A stretch of DNA of 64,000 nt from the NCBI RefSeq assembly GCF_900637205.1, contig NZ_LR134355.1, forward strand, positions 1,674,001-1,738,000, in the 5' to 3' direction. Within the stretch, counting starts at the first letter, position 1, and the number at the start of each line of letters is the position of its first letter. This stretch comes from Mycolicibacterium chitae. Its GTDB lineage: Bacteria; Actinomycetota; Actinomycetes; Mycobacteriales; Mycobacteriaceae. Position numbers and translations under genes: made by a program. Below are positions 1 through 9,062 of this stretch, piece by piece. Under the pieces are notes generated by a model. It made no database searches and was not told the DNA's origin. It saw nothing but the letters and a program-made list of their open reading frames with translations.

Positions 1-149
1 CCGACGGCGCCGACGAGGTGGCCGCCGTTCTGGCCGAACGCCTGCCGGCCTGCCCGCCGGCCCTGCGCAGCGAGCTGGGTCCGGTGCTGGCGTTGCATGT
101 CGGCGCCGGTGCGGTCGCCGTCGTCGCCGACGTGCCCGAGGGCGAATAA
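1..149 (+). CDS. DegV family protein, C-terminal end (partial)
   Basis: Only the last 48 codons lie in the window, read from base 3 to the TAA at 147-149. The tail contains LGPVLALHVGAGAVAVV, which resembles the C-terminal strand and Gly-rich loop of DegV fatty-acid-binding proteins. DegV proteins bind a fatty acid for FakA-type kinases. In M. tuberculosis a DegV gene (Rv2417c) lies just upstream of eis and comEA; here comEA follows directly, which supports the assignment. The family call rests on a short tail plus position. Confidence 0.6.
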   Translation, partial: DGADEVAAVLAERLPACPPALRSELGPVLALHVGAGAVAVVADVPEGE

Positions 150-223
150 CCCGCGGCTGTCCACAGCGCGGGCTTGCTCCACAGGAGCCGGCGGCGGGGG
201 CGGCGAATGTCGCGGCGCGGTCC

Positions 224-229
224 TAGCGT
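224..229 (+). promoter_or_regulatory. -10 element (TAGCGT) of a leaderless comEA promoter
   Basis: TAGCGT fits the mycobacterial TANNNT -10 and ends 7 nt before the ATG at 237, the spacing expected when transcription starts on the start codon itself. No ribosome binding site precedes that ATG, which agrees with a leaderless mRNA. No clear -35 element is visible. Confidence 0.5.
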
Positions 230-236
230 CGGCGGC

Positions 237-1079
237 ATGCCCCACGAAACACCCGCGGATCGGCTGCGCCGCCTCGACGGCCTCGACGTCGATCCGGACG
301 CCGACGACACCGACGACGGTGACCCCCGGGACCTGCTGCCGCGCTGGTTGCCCGACGCCGACGCGGGCCACGACGGCACGCTGCGCGGCTGGATGGCCGC
401 CGCGCGGGCGGACCCGGGCCGCGCCGGCGGGTTCGCGTTGGCCGGTGTCGCGGCCCTGGCGGTGCTGGTGACCGTATTCACCCTGATGCGCGACGACCCC
501 ACCCCGGTGGCGTCGGCCAAGCTGCCGCCGGTGGAGATGGCGGCCTCGGCGAGCCCCGGCCCCAGCGCGAGTGCGCCCGCGCCGCCCCCGGATCAACCGG
601 TGGTGGTCAGCGTCGTCGGCCTGGTGCAGCAGCCCGGGCTGGTCACGGTGGCGCCGGGGGCCCGGGTGGCCGACGCGCTGACCGCCGCCGGCGGCGCCCT
701 GACCGGCGCCGACACCGTGGGGCTGAACCTGGCGCGCCACCTCAGCGACGGCGAACAGGTGGTGGTCGGCCTGTCGCCGGCGCCGGGCGCGCCGCCGGTC
801 CTGGGCAGTTCGATCAGCGGCGGTCCCGCCCCGGGCGGCGGCGCCACCCCGGCCCCCGGTGCCCCGGCGGACGGCGACGATCCAGGGGCCCCGCTGGACC
901 TCAACACCGCGACCGCCGCTCAGCTCGAGGAGCTGCCCGGCATCGGCCCGGTGACCGCGGCCGCCATCGTCGCGTGGCGCGAACAGCACGGGGGCTTCAC
1001 CGGCGTCGAGCAACTCGGGGAGGTCGACGGGATCGGGCCGGCGCGGCTGGAGCGGCTGCGCGACCAGGTTCGGGTGTGA
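237..1079 (+). CDS. comEA: ComEA-like DNA-binding protein with helix-hairpin-helix
   Basis: Predicted 280-residue membrane-anchored protein. Residues 1-60 are acidic and cytoplasmic, 66-84 form one transmembrane helix, then a Pro/Ala-rich linker leads to an SLBB-like domain (about 122-180) and a C-terminal pair of helix-hairpin-helix motifs (LNTATAAQLEELPGIGPVTA and a second GIGPARL). ComEA proteins bind double-stranded DNA outside the membrane and pass it to ComEC. The ATG at 237 is chosen because a TANNNT box lies 7 nt upstream; a TTG at 174 in the same frame would add 21 Arg-rich residues and is less likely. It overlaps comEC by 4 bp (GTGA). Natural transformation is not established in most mycobacteria, so its role there is inferred from the family. 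Confidence 0.88.
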   Translation: MPHETPADRLRRLDGLDVDPDADDTDDGDPRDLLPRWLPDADAGHDGTLRGWMAAARADPGRAGGFALAGVAALAVLVTVFTLMRDDPTPVASAKLPPVEMAASASPGPSASAPAPPPDQPVVVSVVGLVQQPGLVTVAPGARVADALTAAGGALTGADTVGLNLARHLSDGEQVVVGLSPAPGAPPVLGSSISGGPAPGGGATPAPGAPADGDDPGAPLDLNTATAAQLEELPGIGPVTAAAIVAWREQHGGFTGVEQLGEVDGIGPARLERLRDQVRV

Positions 1080-2581
1080 ATGATCGCCCCGATCTGCGCC
1101 TGGTACCCGCGGCACTGGTCGCGTGGGCGATCACCGCCGCGGGCACCTACTGGAACCTCGGGGCCGCGTCGGCGGTGGTGTGCCTGGTCGTCGCGGCGGT
1201 GGCCGCCGTGCTGCGGGGCCGTATGCCGGCGGAGCGAGACACGGCCCGGGTGATCGGCGCGGTCGTGACCACCGCGGCGCTGGTGGGAGTAGGCTTTGGC
1301 CTGGCGATCAGCCTGCGCGCCAACAGTATTCGCACCCATCCGGTGGTCGACCGGTACGGCACCACGGCGACCGTGACGGTGGTGGCCGCCGAATCGCCGC
1401 TGTCCATCGGCAGTGGCCGGCTGTTGATCCGCGCCGATTTGCGCCAAGTCGACGACCTGCGCACCCGGGGCCGGGTGGTGGTGTTCGCGCCCGTGCTGCA
1501 ATACCACGCGGTCACCGCGGGGCAGCCGCTGCGCTTTCGCGCCCGGGTCACCCCGCCCGGCCGCCGCGACCTCACCGTCGCGGCGCTCAACGCCTCTGGC
1601 GAACCCACCCTCGGCGAACCCTCGGCGCTGCAGCGCGCGGCGGCCACCGTGCGCGCGCGGCTGGCCGCGCGGGCCCGGGAGGTCCTGCCCGCCGATCAGG
1701 CCGCGATGCTGCCCGCGCTGGTCCTCGGCGACACCTCCGCGGTGCCGCCGGCGGCCACAAGGGAGTTCCGCATCGCCGGGCTGACCCACCTGACCGCGGT
1801 CTCGGGCGCCAACGTCACGATCGTCTGCGGGGCGGTGCTGCTGGGCGCGGGGCTGCTCGGCCCGCGGAGCGCGGTCGTGCTCGCCGCCGTCGCGCTCGTG
1901 GCGTTCGTGGTGGTGGTGCAGCCGACCGCCAGCGTGCTGCGGGCCGCGGTGATGGGGGCCATCGCGCTGCTGGCGCTGTTGACCGCGCGGCGCCGCCAGG
2001 CCATCCCGGCCCTGGCCGGCGCGGTGCTGGTGTTGCTGGTGGTCGCGCCGCAGCTGGCCGTCGACGTCGGATTCGCGCTGTCGGTGTCGGCGACCGCCGC
2101 GCTGATCGTGCTCGCGCCGCGTTGGTCGCAGCGCCTGGTCGGGCGCGGCTGGCCCAAGCCGCTGGCCGACGCCGTGTGCATGGCGGTGGCCGCGCAGCTG
2201 GTCACCGCCCCGCTGGTGGCCGGGATCTCCGGCACCCTGAGCCTGGTCGCGGTGCTGGCCAACCTGCTGGTGACCGTCGTGATCGCGCCGATCACGCTGC
2301 TGGGCACCGCGGCCGCGGCGCTGGGCATGCTGTGGCCGGCCGCCGCGCGGCTGCTGATCCGGTTCACCGGCCCGGAGCTGTGGTGGCTGCTGCAGGTGGC
2401 GCACTGGACCTCGGCGGTGCCGCACGCCGCGGTCCCGGTGCCCTCCGGTGCCGTCGGCGTGCTGGCGCTGGCCGGCGCCACCCTGGCGGTGGCACTCAGC
2501 TGGGGGCGCCGCTGGGCGCGGATCGGGCTGGGTTGCGCGGCCGCGGTGGCGTTCGCGTGGGCGCTGTCGGGGCTGCTGTGA
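1076..2581 (+). CDS. comEC: ComEC/Rec2 family membrane DNA-uptake channel
   Basis: 501-residue polytopic membrane protein. The N-terminal part (about 1-200) has two transmembrane helices flanking a soluble OB-like region; from about 210 on there are many hydrophobic helices of the Competence domain, with the [11 protein letters not shown] motif near the start of the channel region. The family transports single-stranded DNA inward. The metallo-beta-lactamase domain found at the C-terminus of longer ComEC proteins is absent, as in other mycobacterial forms of about 510 residues. GTG start at 1076 overlaps the comEA stop, so the two are probably translationally coupled. Confidence 0.88.
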   Translation: MNDRPDLRLVPAALVAWAITAAGTYWNLGAASAVVCLVVAAVAAVLRGRMPAERDTARVIGAVVTTAALVGVGFGLAISLRANSIRTHPVVDRYGTTATVTVVAAESPLSIGSGRLLIRADLRQVDDLRTRGRVVVFAPVLQYHAVTAGQPLRFRARVTPPGRRDLTVAALNASGEPTLGEPSALQRAAATVRARLAARAREVLPADQAAMLPALVLGDTSAVPPAATREFRIAGLTHLTAVSGANVTIVCGAVLLGAGLLGPRSAVVLAAVALVAFVVVVQPTASVLRAAVMGAIALLALLTARRRQAIPALAGAVLVLLVVAPQLAVDVGFALSVSATAALIVLAPRWSQRLVGRGWPKPLADAVCMAVAAQLVTAPLVAGISGTLSLVAVLANLLVTVVIAPITLLGTAAAALGMLWPAAARLLIRFTGPELWWLLQVAHWTSAVPHAAVPVPSGAVGVLALAGATLAVALSWGRRWARIGLGCAAAVAFAWALSGLL

Positions 2582-2624
2582 GCGCTGGTCTCGCGGCGTC
2601 GCCGGGATGTGGCACCATCGTCGC

Positions 2625-3611
2625 GTGAGTGCACAGGTTCCCGGTCTGCATCTGGTCCTCGGTGACGAAGAACTGCTCGTCGAGCGGGCCGTCGCCACGA
2701 TCACCCGGGAGGTCCGCGGGCGGGTCGGCTCCGGTGGCGGGGGCCTGGAGATCGGCGACATCCCGGTCAACCGGCTGCGCGCCGGAGATGTCAGCACCAG
2801 CGAGCTCGCCGAGCTGCTCAGCCCGTCACTGTTCGCCGACGAGCGCATCGTGGTGCTCGAGGCCGCCGGCGAGGCCGGCAAGGACGCCGTCGAGTTGGTC
2901 GCCGCCGCGGCGGCGGATCTGCCGTCGGGCACCGAACTGGTGGTCGTGCATTCCGGTGGGGGCCGCGCCAAGGCGCTGGCCACCCGGCTGCGCGACCTGG
3001 GCGCCCGGGTGCACAAGTGCGCGAAGATCACCAAGGTCAGCGAACGCGCCGACTTCGTGCGCGGCGAGTTCCGTTCCCTGAAAATCAAGGTCGGCGACGA
3101 GACGGTGACCGCGCTGCTGGATGCGGTGGGCTCCGATATCCGGGAGCTCGCCTCGGCGTGCTCGCAGCTGGTCGCCGACACCGACGGTCGGGTGGACGCC
3201 GCCGCGGTGCGCCGCTATCACAGCGGAAAAGCGGAGGTCAAAGGGTTCGACATCGCGGACAAGGCGATCGTGGGCGACGTCGAGGGGGCGGCCGAAGCGC
3301 TGCGCTGGGCCATGCTGGCCGGCGAGCCGCGGGTGGTGCTGGCCGACGCGCTCGCCGAGGCCGTGCACACCGTCGCGCGGGTGGCGCCGCTGTCCGGGGA
3401 TCCCTACCGGCTGGCGGGAGAGCTCGGCATGCCGCCGTGGCGCATCCAGAAGGCGCAGAAGCAGGCCCGGCGCTGGTCGCGGGACCGGGTGGCCAGCGCG
3501 CTGCAGCTGGTGGCGGCGCTGAACGCGGACGTCAAGGGAGCGGCCGCCGACGCGGATTACGCGCTCGAGGCGGCCGTGCGGAAGGTGGCCGAGTTGGCCA
3601 GGAACAACTGA
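2625..3611 (+). CDS. holA: DNA polymerase III subunit delta
   Basis: 328 residues, the normal length for the clamp-loader delta subunit, which opens the beta sliding clamp. The N-terminal [16 protein letters not shown] and the AAA+-like fold without Walker motifs are typical, and the C-terminal helical domain contains the conserved [13 protein letters not shown] region. The GTG at 2625 is chosen because it starts just before the conserved N-terminus; an ATG at 2607 is the alternative. It sits 43 bp after comEC on the same strand, as in M. tuberculosis (Rv2413c), and its end nearly touches convergent rpsT. Confidence 0.93.
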   Translation: MSAQVPGLHLVLGDEELLVERAVATITREVRGRVGSGGGGLEIGDIPVNRLRAGDVSTSELAELLSPSLFADERIVVLEAAGEAGKDAVELVAAAAADLPSGTELVVVHSGGGRAKALATRLRDLGARVHKCAKITKVSERADFVRGEFRSLKIKVGDETVTALLDAVGSDIRELASACSQLVADTDGRVDAAAVRRYHSGKAEVKGFDIADKAIVGDVEGAAEALRWAMLAGEPRVVLADALAEAVHTVARVAPLSGDPYRLAGELGMPPWRIQKAQKQARRWSRDRVASALQLVAALNADVKGAAADADYALEAAVRKVAELARNN

Positions 3612-3612
3612 A

Positions 3613-3873
3613 TCAGAGCTTGTTGAGCGCCAGGGTCAGCGCCGACTTCTTGTTGGCGGCCTGGTTCTTGTGGATGACGCCCTTGCTGGCGGCCTTGTCG
3701 AGCTGACGGTTGGTCGACAGCAGCAGCTCGGCGGCCTTGTCCTTGTCGCCGGCCTCGACGGCCTCACGGAACCCGCGGACAGCCGTGCGAAGTGAGGACT
3801 TCACCGACTGGTTGCGCAGACGGGCGCGCTCGTTGGTGCGGTTGCGCTTTACCTGCGACTTGATGTTGGCCAC
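3613..3873 (-). CDS. rpsT: 30S ribosomal protein S20
   Basis: 86 residues, Lys/Arg-rich, beginning [21 protein letters not shown], the S20 signature; it binds 16S rRNA in the small subunit. The start codon is GTG (read at 3873), preceded by AAGGA about 8 nt upstream. It is convergent with holA, separated by one base. Upstream, the 186-bp gap to the ATP-grasp gene holds a possible TAACCT -10 (3957-3962, minus strand) and a short inverted repeat GCCCG-ATC-CGGGC at 3933-3945 in the predicted leader; whether S20 autoregulates through this is unknown. Confidence 0.97.
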   Translation of the reverse strand: MANIKSQVKRNRTNERARLRNQSVKSSLRTAVRGFREAVEAGDKDKAAELLLSTNRQLDKAASKGVIHKNQAANKKSALTLALNKL

Positions 3874-4059
3874 GCGTCAGTTCCTTCTGATTTCTCGAGC
3901 TGGGTTGTCTTCGGGAGAAGCAATCTCCGGATGCCCGATCCGGGCAGCGATTGTTCAGGTTACCAGTTCGGCCGGGCAACCCCCAAAGCGTGCCGGATCC
4001 GCCGACCCGATTGCCCAGCCAGCCTGCCTGAACAACCCGCGTGGTGCAGCATGGGAACG

Positions 4060-5769
4060 ATGAGCGTTCGCACTGTGTCCGGCCAGAGCAAACGAAAGAC
4101 GAGTTCGCGCGCCGCCAAGAAGTCCGCGCCCATCTTCGACGGCTACACCGAACGCGGCACCTACGCCGACGCGTTCGACGAGATGTTCGATGCCCAGGGC
4201 GCGGTCCGCGGACCGTACAAGGGGATCTACAAGGAACTGGCGCCGTCGGACGCCTCCGAACTGGCGGCGCGCTCCGAGGCGCTGGACCGGGCCTTCACCG
4301 ATCAGGGCATCACCTTCTCGCTGTACGGCGAGGAGCGCCCGTTCCCGCTGGACCTGGTGCCCCGGGTGATCTCGGCCGCCGAATGGACCCGGTTGGAACG
4401 CGGCATCAAACAGCGCGTCACCGCGTTGGAGGCCTACCTCGACGACATCTACGGCGACCAGCAGATCCTGCGCGACGGGGTGATCCCGCGCCGGTTGGTG
4501 ACCTCCTGCGACCACTTCCACCGGGAGGCCGCGGGCATCGTGCCGCCCAACGGCGTCCGGATCCACGTCGCCGGCATCGACCTGATCCGCGACGAACAGG
4601 GCACCTTCCGGGTGCTCGAGGACAACCTGCGGTCCCCGTCGGGGGTGTCCTACGTGATGGAGAACCGCCGCTCCATGGCGCGGGTCTTTCCCAACCTGTT
4701 CGCCACCAACCGGGTCCGCGCGGTCGGCGACTACGCGTCGTACCTGCTGCGCGCGCTGCGTAAGGCAGCGCCCACCAACGTGGCCGATCCCACCGTCGTG
4801 GTGCTCACGCCCGGGGTCTACAACTCGGCGTACTTCGAACATTCGCTGCTGGCCCGGCAGATGGGCGTCGAACTGGTCGAGGGCCGCGACCTGTTCTGCC
4901 GCGACAACACCGTCTACATGCGCACCACCGAGGGGGAACGTCAGGTCGACGTCATCTACCGCCGCATCGACGACGAGTTCCTGGACCCGATGCACTTCCG
5001 GCCGGATTCGGTGCTGGGCGTGGCCGGGATCGTCAACGCCGCGCGTGCGGGCAACGTGGTGATCTCCTCGGCGGTGGGCAACGGCGTCGGCGACGACAAG
5101 CTGGTCTACACCTACGTGCCGACCATCATCGACTACTACCTGGGGGAGAAGCCGCTGCTGGCCAACGTCGACACCTTCCGCTGTTGGCTCGACGACGAGC
5201 GCGAGGAGGTGCTCGACCGGATCGACGAACTGGTCATCAAACCCGTGGAGGGTTCCGGCGGGTACGGCATCGTGTTCGGGCCCGAGGCCTCCGAGAAGGA
5301 ACTGGCCACCATCCGGCGCAAGGTCGAAGCCGATCCTCGCGGGTGGATCGCCCAACCCGCCGTGCAACTCTCGACGGTGCCCACCCAGATCGACCACACC
5401 CTGGCCCCGCGGCACGTCGACCTGCGGCCGTTCGCGGTCAACGACGGCGACGAGGTCTGGGTGCTGCCGGGCGGCCTGACGCGGGTGGCGCTGCCGGAGG
5501 GTTCGCTGGTGGTCAACTCCAGTCAGGGTGGCGGCTCCAAGGACACCTGGGTGCTGGCGTCGCGCGCGTCCTCGGCCGACCGCGAACTCGCCGCCGCCGA
5601 GGTGGTCCGCAGCCTGCCCGGGGAGGCCAAGGCGCCGGCGCCGAAATCCACCGAGCGGCCGTCGAAGAACGGCAAGAGCGGCGAACAACAGCAGCAGCAA
5701 CAGCAGGCCGTCGTCACCGGCGACCAGCAGCAACAGCAGCAGCAACAGCAGCAGGCGGTGAGCGACTGA
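4060..5769 (+). CDS. Circularly permuted ATP-grasp protein with poly-Gln tail
   Basis: 569 residues if the ATG at 4060 (GGGA 3 bases before) is used; an ATG at 4051 is possible. The body (FDEMFDAQGAVRGPYKGIYKEL, EDNLRSPSGVSYV, KPVEGSGGYGIVFG) matches the DUF404/DUF407 circularly permuted ATP-grasp family (M. tuberculosis Rv2411c), predicted to ligate an amine to a carboxylate. Such genes occur with alpha-E and transglutaminase-like genes, exactly as here, and the set is thought to make and process a peptide or amide modification of unknown nature. Unusual: the last 40 residues are low complexity, with runs of 7 and 10 glutamines. It overlaps the next gene by one base (TGATG). Confidence 0.9.
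   Translation: MSVRTVSGQSKRKTSSRAAKKSAPIFDGYTERGTYADAFDEMFDAQGAVRGPYKGIYKELAPSDASELAARSEALDRAFTDQGITFSLYGEERPFPLDLVPRVISAAEWTRLERGIKQRVTALEAYLDDIYGDQQILRDGVIPRRLVTSCDHFHREAAGIVPPNGVRIHVAGIDLIRDEQGTFRVLEDNLRSPSGVSYVMENRRSMARVFPNLFATNRVRAVGDYASYLLRALRKAAPTNVADPTVVVLTPGVYNSAYFEHSLLARQMGVELVEGRDLFCRDNTVYMRTTEGERQVDVIYRRIDDEFLDPMHFRPDSVLGVAGIVNAARAGNVVISSAVGNGVGDDKLVYTYVPTIIDYYLGEKPLLANVDTFRCWLDDEREEVLDRIDELVIKPVEGSGGYGIVFGPEASEKELATIRRKVEADPRGWIAQPAVQLSTVPTQIDHTLAPRHVDLRPFAVNDGDEVWVLPGGLTRVALPEGSLVVNSSQGGGSKDTWVLASRASSADRELAAAEVVRSLPGEAKAPAPKSTERPSKNGKSGEQQQQQQQAVVTGDQQQQQQQQQQAVSD
5686..5754 (+). repeat. CAG/CAA trinucleotide tracts encoding two poly-Gln runs
   Basis: Two in-frame tracts of only CAG and CAA codons, 7 codons at 5686-5706 and 10 codons at 5725-5754, separated by 6 other codons. 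They code for the C-terminal tail of the ATP-grasp protein. Mixed CAA/CAG use suggests selection on protein sequence or an older expansion rather than a fresh pure-repeat slippage event. Confidence 0.9.
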
Positions 5770-6743
5770 TGTTGGCCCGCAACGCCGAATCGCTGTACTG
5801 GATCGGACGCTACGTCGAGCGCGCCGACGACACCGCGCGCATCCTCGACGTGGTGATCCATCAGCTGCTCGAGGACTCCAGCGTCGACCCGGACCACACG
5901 TCGCGGGTGCTGCTGCGGGTACTGGGCATCGACCCGCCCGACGAAGCCCTGGACGTGTGGTCGCTGACCGAACTGGTGGCGTTCTCCCGCGGCGCCGGGG
6001 GCGGCTCCTCGATCGTCGACGCGATCACCGCGGCGCGCGAGAATGCCCGCGGCGCACGCGAGGTCACCTCCGCCGAGATGTGGGAATGCCTCAACACCAC
6101 CTACAACGCGCTGCCCGAGCGGGAGCGCGCCGCGCGGCGGCTCGGGCCGCACGAATTCCTCGCCTACGTGGAGGGCCGCGCCGCGATGTTCGACGGCCTG
6201 GCGGACTCCACGCTGTCGCGCGACGACGGCTACCGGTTCATGGTGCTCGGGCGGGCCATCGAGCGCGTCGACATGACGGTGCGCATGCTGCAGTCCCGCG
6301 TCGGGGAGAGCGCGTCCTCGCCCGCGTGGGTCACGGTGCTGCGCTCGGCCGGCGCCCACGACGCCTACCTGCGCACCTACCGCGGCGTGCTCGACGCCCG
6401 GCGGGTGGTCGAATTCCTGTTGCTGGACCGGCTTTTCCCGCGGTCGGTGTTCTACTCGCTGCGGATGGCCGAGCACAGCCTGGAGGGCCTGCAGCACCGC
6501 ACGCGTAACCGCGTCGGGGCCACCGACGAGGCGCAGCGGCTGCTGGGCCGCGCCCGCAGCGAGCTGGAGTTCCTGCGCCCCGGGGTCCTGCTGGAGTCCT
6601 TGGAATCCGGGCTGGACGATCTGCAGCGCACCTGCTCGGAGGTGTCAGAGGCGTTGGCGCTGCAGTACTTCCACTCCGCACCCTGGGTGGCCTGGACCGA
6701 CGCCGGGCACGACGCGTTGGTGATCGAAGAGGGGGAGATCTAG
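5769..6743 (+). CDS. Alpha-E domain protein (DUF403)
   Basis: 324 residues, almost entirely alpha-helical, starting MLARNAESLYWIGRYVERADDTARIL, the hallmark of the alpha-E family (M. tuberculosis Rv2410c). Alpha-E proteins always occur with the circularly permuted ATP-grasp and transglutaminase-like partners and are thought to assist the ligase; no reaction is proven. Its ATG overlaps the stop of the ATP-grasp gene by one base and the next gene starts 2 bp after its stop, so all three form one operon. Confidence 0.9.
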   Translation: MLARNAESLYWIGRYVERADDTARILDVVIHQLLEDSSVDPDHTSRVLLRVLGIDPPDEALDVWSLTELVAFSRGAGGGSSIVDAITAARENARGAREVTSAEMWECLNTTYNALPERERAARRLGPHEFLAYVEGRAAMFDGLADSTLSRDDGYRFMVLGRAIERVDMTVRMLQSRVGESASSPAWVTVLRSAGAHDAYLRTYRGVLDARRVVEFLLLDRLFPRSVFYSLRMAEHSLEGLQHRTRNRVGATDEAQRLLGRARSELEFLRPGVLLESLESGLDDLQRTCSEVSEALALQYFHSAPWVAWTDAGHDALVIEEGEI

Positions 6744-6745
6744 CG

Positions 6746-7585
6746 ATGTGGCGGCTGCGCGTGGTGCACGCGACGGGGTATGCCTACCAGTCCGCGGTGA
6801 CCGCCTCGTTCAACGAGGCGCGGCTGACGCCGCGGTCGGATCAGCGGCAGAACGTGATCCTCAACCGGGTCGAGACGGTGCCGGCCACCCGGTCCTACCG
6901 CTACGTCGACTACTGGGGCACCGCCGTCACGGCGTTCGATCTGCACGCCCCGCACACCGAACTCGAGGTCACCGCGTCGTCGGTGGTGGAGACCGAACAG
7001 CCCGAAGCGCCGCAGAATTCGGTGAGTTGGGACGACCTGGCCTCGGAGGCCGTGGCGGACCGCTACAACGAGATGCTCAGCCCCACCCACTACACGCCGG
7101 CGAGCAAGCGCATCGAGCGGGTCGGGCGCCGCATCGCCAGGGATCACGACCCGCAGGGGGCCGTCATCGAGGCGGCGCGCTGGGTGCAGGGCGAGCTGAC
7201 CTACGTCGCGGGCACCACCGGGGTGCATTCCTCGGGCCTGGATGCGCTGCGCGAGGGCAAGGGCGTGTGCCAGGATTTCGCGCACCTGACGCTGATCCTG
7301 TTGCGGGGGATGGGGATTCCGGCGCGCTACGTGTCGGGTTATCTGCACCCGCACCGCGACGCCGCCGTCGGCGACACCGTCGACGGGCAGAGCCACGCCT
7401 GGATCCAGGCGTGGACCGGCGAGTGGTGGTACTACGACCCGACCAACGACACCGGCATCAACCAGCAGTACATCAGCGTCGGGGTGGGCCGCGACTACTC
7501 GGACGTGACGCCGCTGAAGGGTATCTACTCCGGCGCGGGTTCCACCGACCTCGACGTCGTCGTGGAGATCACCCGGCTGGCCTGA
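6746..7585 (+). CDS. Transglutaminase-like cysteine peptidase family protein
   Basis: 279 residues, the same as M. tuberculosis Rv2409c. The N-terminal beta-rich domain (about 1-130) precedes a transglutaminase core with the triad visible as Cys in GKGVCQDFAHL, His in QSHAWIQAW and Asp in WYYDPTND. In bacteria this family usually hydrolyses rather than crosslinks peptide bonds. It is the last gene of the ATP-grasp/alpha-E operon and may remove what the ligase adds, but the substrate is unknown. No signal peptide, so it acts in the cytoplasm. Confidence 0.9.
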   Translation: MWRLRVVHATGYAYQSAVTASFNEARLTPRSDQRQNVILNRVETVPATRSYRYVDYWGTAVTAFDLHAPHTELEVTASSVVETEQPEAPQNSVSWDDLASEAVADRYNEMLSPTHYTPASKRIERVGRRIARDHDPQGAVIEAARWVQGELTYVAGTTGVHSSGLDALREGKGVCQDFAHLTLILLRGMGIPARYVSGYLHPHRDAAVGDTVDGQSHAWIQAWTGEWWYYDPTNDTGINQQYISVGVGRDYSDVTPLKGIYSGAGSTDLDVVVEITRLA

Positions 7586-7594
7586 CCGGCGGCC

Positions 7595-8431
7595 TCAGCC
7601 GACCTGCACCCGATGCAGGTCGTCGCCGAGTTCGATGCGGCCGTCGAACTCGGTGGCCGCCAGTTGCCGCCACTGCTCCTCCTGTCCGGGGGCGATCGCC
7701 GGGACGTAGTGGGTGAGGATCAGCGTGCCCACCCCGGCGCGCGCGGCGGTGGCCGCCGCCTGTTGCACCGACGAGTGATAGTCGCAGATGTCCTTGAATC
7801 GTTGCATCGGTATCTGATTCACCAGGTCCTCGCGGATGACGGTGTGCACCAGGGCGTCCGCGCCGGCGCTCAGGTCATCCAGGCCGGCGCACGGCACGGT
7901 GTCGCCGGCGAGCACCACCGCGGTGCCCTCGCAGTCCACGCGGAATCCCAGCGTGGGCTCCACCGGTCGATGATCGGTCGGCGCGGCGGTGATGCGCACC
8001 GGTTCGCGGTCCCACACCGGGCCCTCGGTGTACTCGTGCACCTCCAGCGGGGGCGGTTCGGTCAGGTCGTCGTGGTGCGCGATCCGGTAGCCGATGTCGA
8101 AACCGAACGCTTCGAGCGTCGCCCGCACCACCTCGGCGGTGCCGGGCGGGCCGATGATCGGCAACGGCGCGGCCTGCGCGTCGAAAGTCGTCACCCACCG
8201 GGTGATGATCACGTCACCCAGGTCGGTGATGTGGTCGCTGTGCAGATGGGTGAGCAGCAGGGCGTCGAGGTTGTTGGCCCCGACGTCCACCGCCGCCGCG
8301 CGTTGCAGCACGCCGCGGCCGCAGTCCACCAGCAGCGTCTGACCGCCGGTCCGGACCAGGGTGGCCGGGCCCGCGCGGTGCGGGTCGGGGATGGGACTGC
8401 CGGTGCCCAACAGGGTGATCTCGATGGCCAT
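7595..8431 (-). CDS. rnz: MBL-fold hydrolase, RNase Z-like
   Basis: 278 residues. The metallo-beta-lactamase zinc motif is present ([12 protein letters not shown]), with further metal ligands in GDT and a C-terminal LTHYVP. The size and N-terminus ([13 protein letters not shown]) fit the RNase Z/ElaC branch, which cleaves the 3' trailer of tRNA precursors; M. tuberculosis Rv2407 at this position carries the same name. Other MBL hydrolases such as arylsulfatase-type enzymes share the fold, so the tRNA role is likely but not proven by sequence alone. Convergent with the transglutaminase gene. Confidence 0.75.
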   Translation of the reverse strand: MAIEITLLGTGSPIPDPHRAGPATLVRTGGQTLLVDCGRGVLQRAAAVDVGANNLDALLLTHLHSDHITDLGDVIITRWVTTFDAQAAPLPIIGPPGTAEVVRATLEAFGFDIGYRIAHHDDLTEPPPLEVHEYTEGPVWDREPVRITAAPTDHRPVEPTLGFRVDCEGTAVVLAGDTVPCAGLDDLSAGADALVHTVIREDLVNQIPMQRFKDICDYHSSVQQAAATAARAGVGTLILTHYVPAIAPGQEEQWRQLAATEFDGRIELGDDLHRVQVG

Positions 8432-8537
8432 GCGCTGGGTATCTCACACCGCCGTCGCGGCGGCGGGAAATCTCGCGAAATGGCATCCGTCGTTCACCGA
8501 GACGTGACGGCACCGTGCCCAATGGTTCGCCGAAACC

Positions 8538-8566
8538 TTTCGCGGGCGGACGATCGCGCCTAGTCT
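8538..8566 (+). promoter_or_regulatory. Predicted promoter of the CBS-domain gene
   Basis: TAGTCT at 8561-8566 fits the TANNNT -10, with a weak -35 TTTCGC at 8538-8543 and a 17-bp spacer. Transcription would start near 8573, giving a leader of about 27 nt that holds the GGAGG at 8590-8594. This is prediction by eye. Confidence 0.4.
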
Positions 8567-8599
8567 GGTGTGAACTGGATCACAGCTGTGGAGGTTGCG

Positions 8600-9031
8600 A
8601 TGCGGATCGCGGATGTCCTGAGGAGCAAGGGGGCCGACGTCGCGACGGTGAGCCCGCAGGCGTCGGTACGAGAGCTACTGACCGGGCTGGCCGAGGCCAA
8701 CATCGGCGCCATGGTGGTCGTCGGCTCGGCGGGGGTGATCGCCGGCATGGTCTCCGAGCGCGACGTGGTGCGCCGCCTCTACGAAAAGGGCCCGGCCATT
8801 CTCGAGTTGCCGGTGGCCCAGATCATGACCCCCGCGGTGGCCACCTGCGGGCTGGATTCCTCGGTCGACGAGCTTTCCGAGATGATGACCACCAATCGGG
8901 TGCGCCACATCCCGGTGCTGGTCGACGGCCGTTTGGTCGGGATCGTCAGCATTGGCGACATCGTCAAGACCCGCCTGGAGGAACTGCAGTCCGAGCAGGA
9001 ACAGCTGCAGGCCTACATCACCCAGGGCTGA
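8600..9031 (+). CDS. CBS domain protein
   Basis: 143 residues made of two CBS domains (about 8-60 and 75-130), with repeated pattern GMVSERDVVRRL and GIVSIGDIVK. CBS pairs bind adenosine nucleotides and act as energy or redox sensors. ATG at 8600 is chosen because GGAGG lies 5 nt upstream and the length then equals M. tuberculosis Rv2406c; an ATG at 8570 would add ten residues across the Shine-Dalgarno sequence. No effector domain is fused, so the partner is unknown. Confidence 0.88.
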   Translation: MRIADVLRSKGADVATVSPQASVRELLTGLAEANIGAMVVVGSAGVIAGMVSERDVVRRLYEKGPAILELPVAQIMTPAVATCGLDSSVDELSEMMTTNRVRHIPVLVDGRLVGIVSIGDIVKTRLEELQSEQEQLQAYITQG

Positions 9032-9062
9032 CCCTCGGACTTTGCTATGACAGGCTGAACGG

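Noticed and set aside
5686..5754. CRISPR-like or tandem-repeat array
   Set aside because: It is an in-frame CAG/CAA codon tract without spacers and lies inside a gene.
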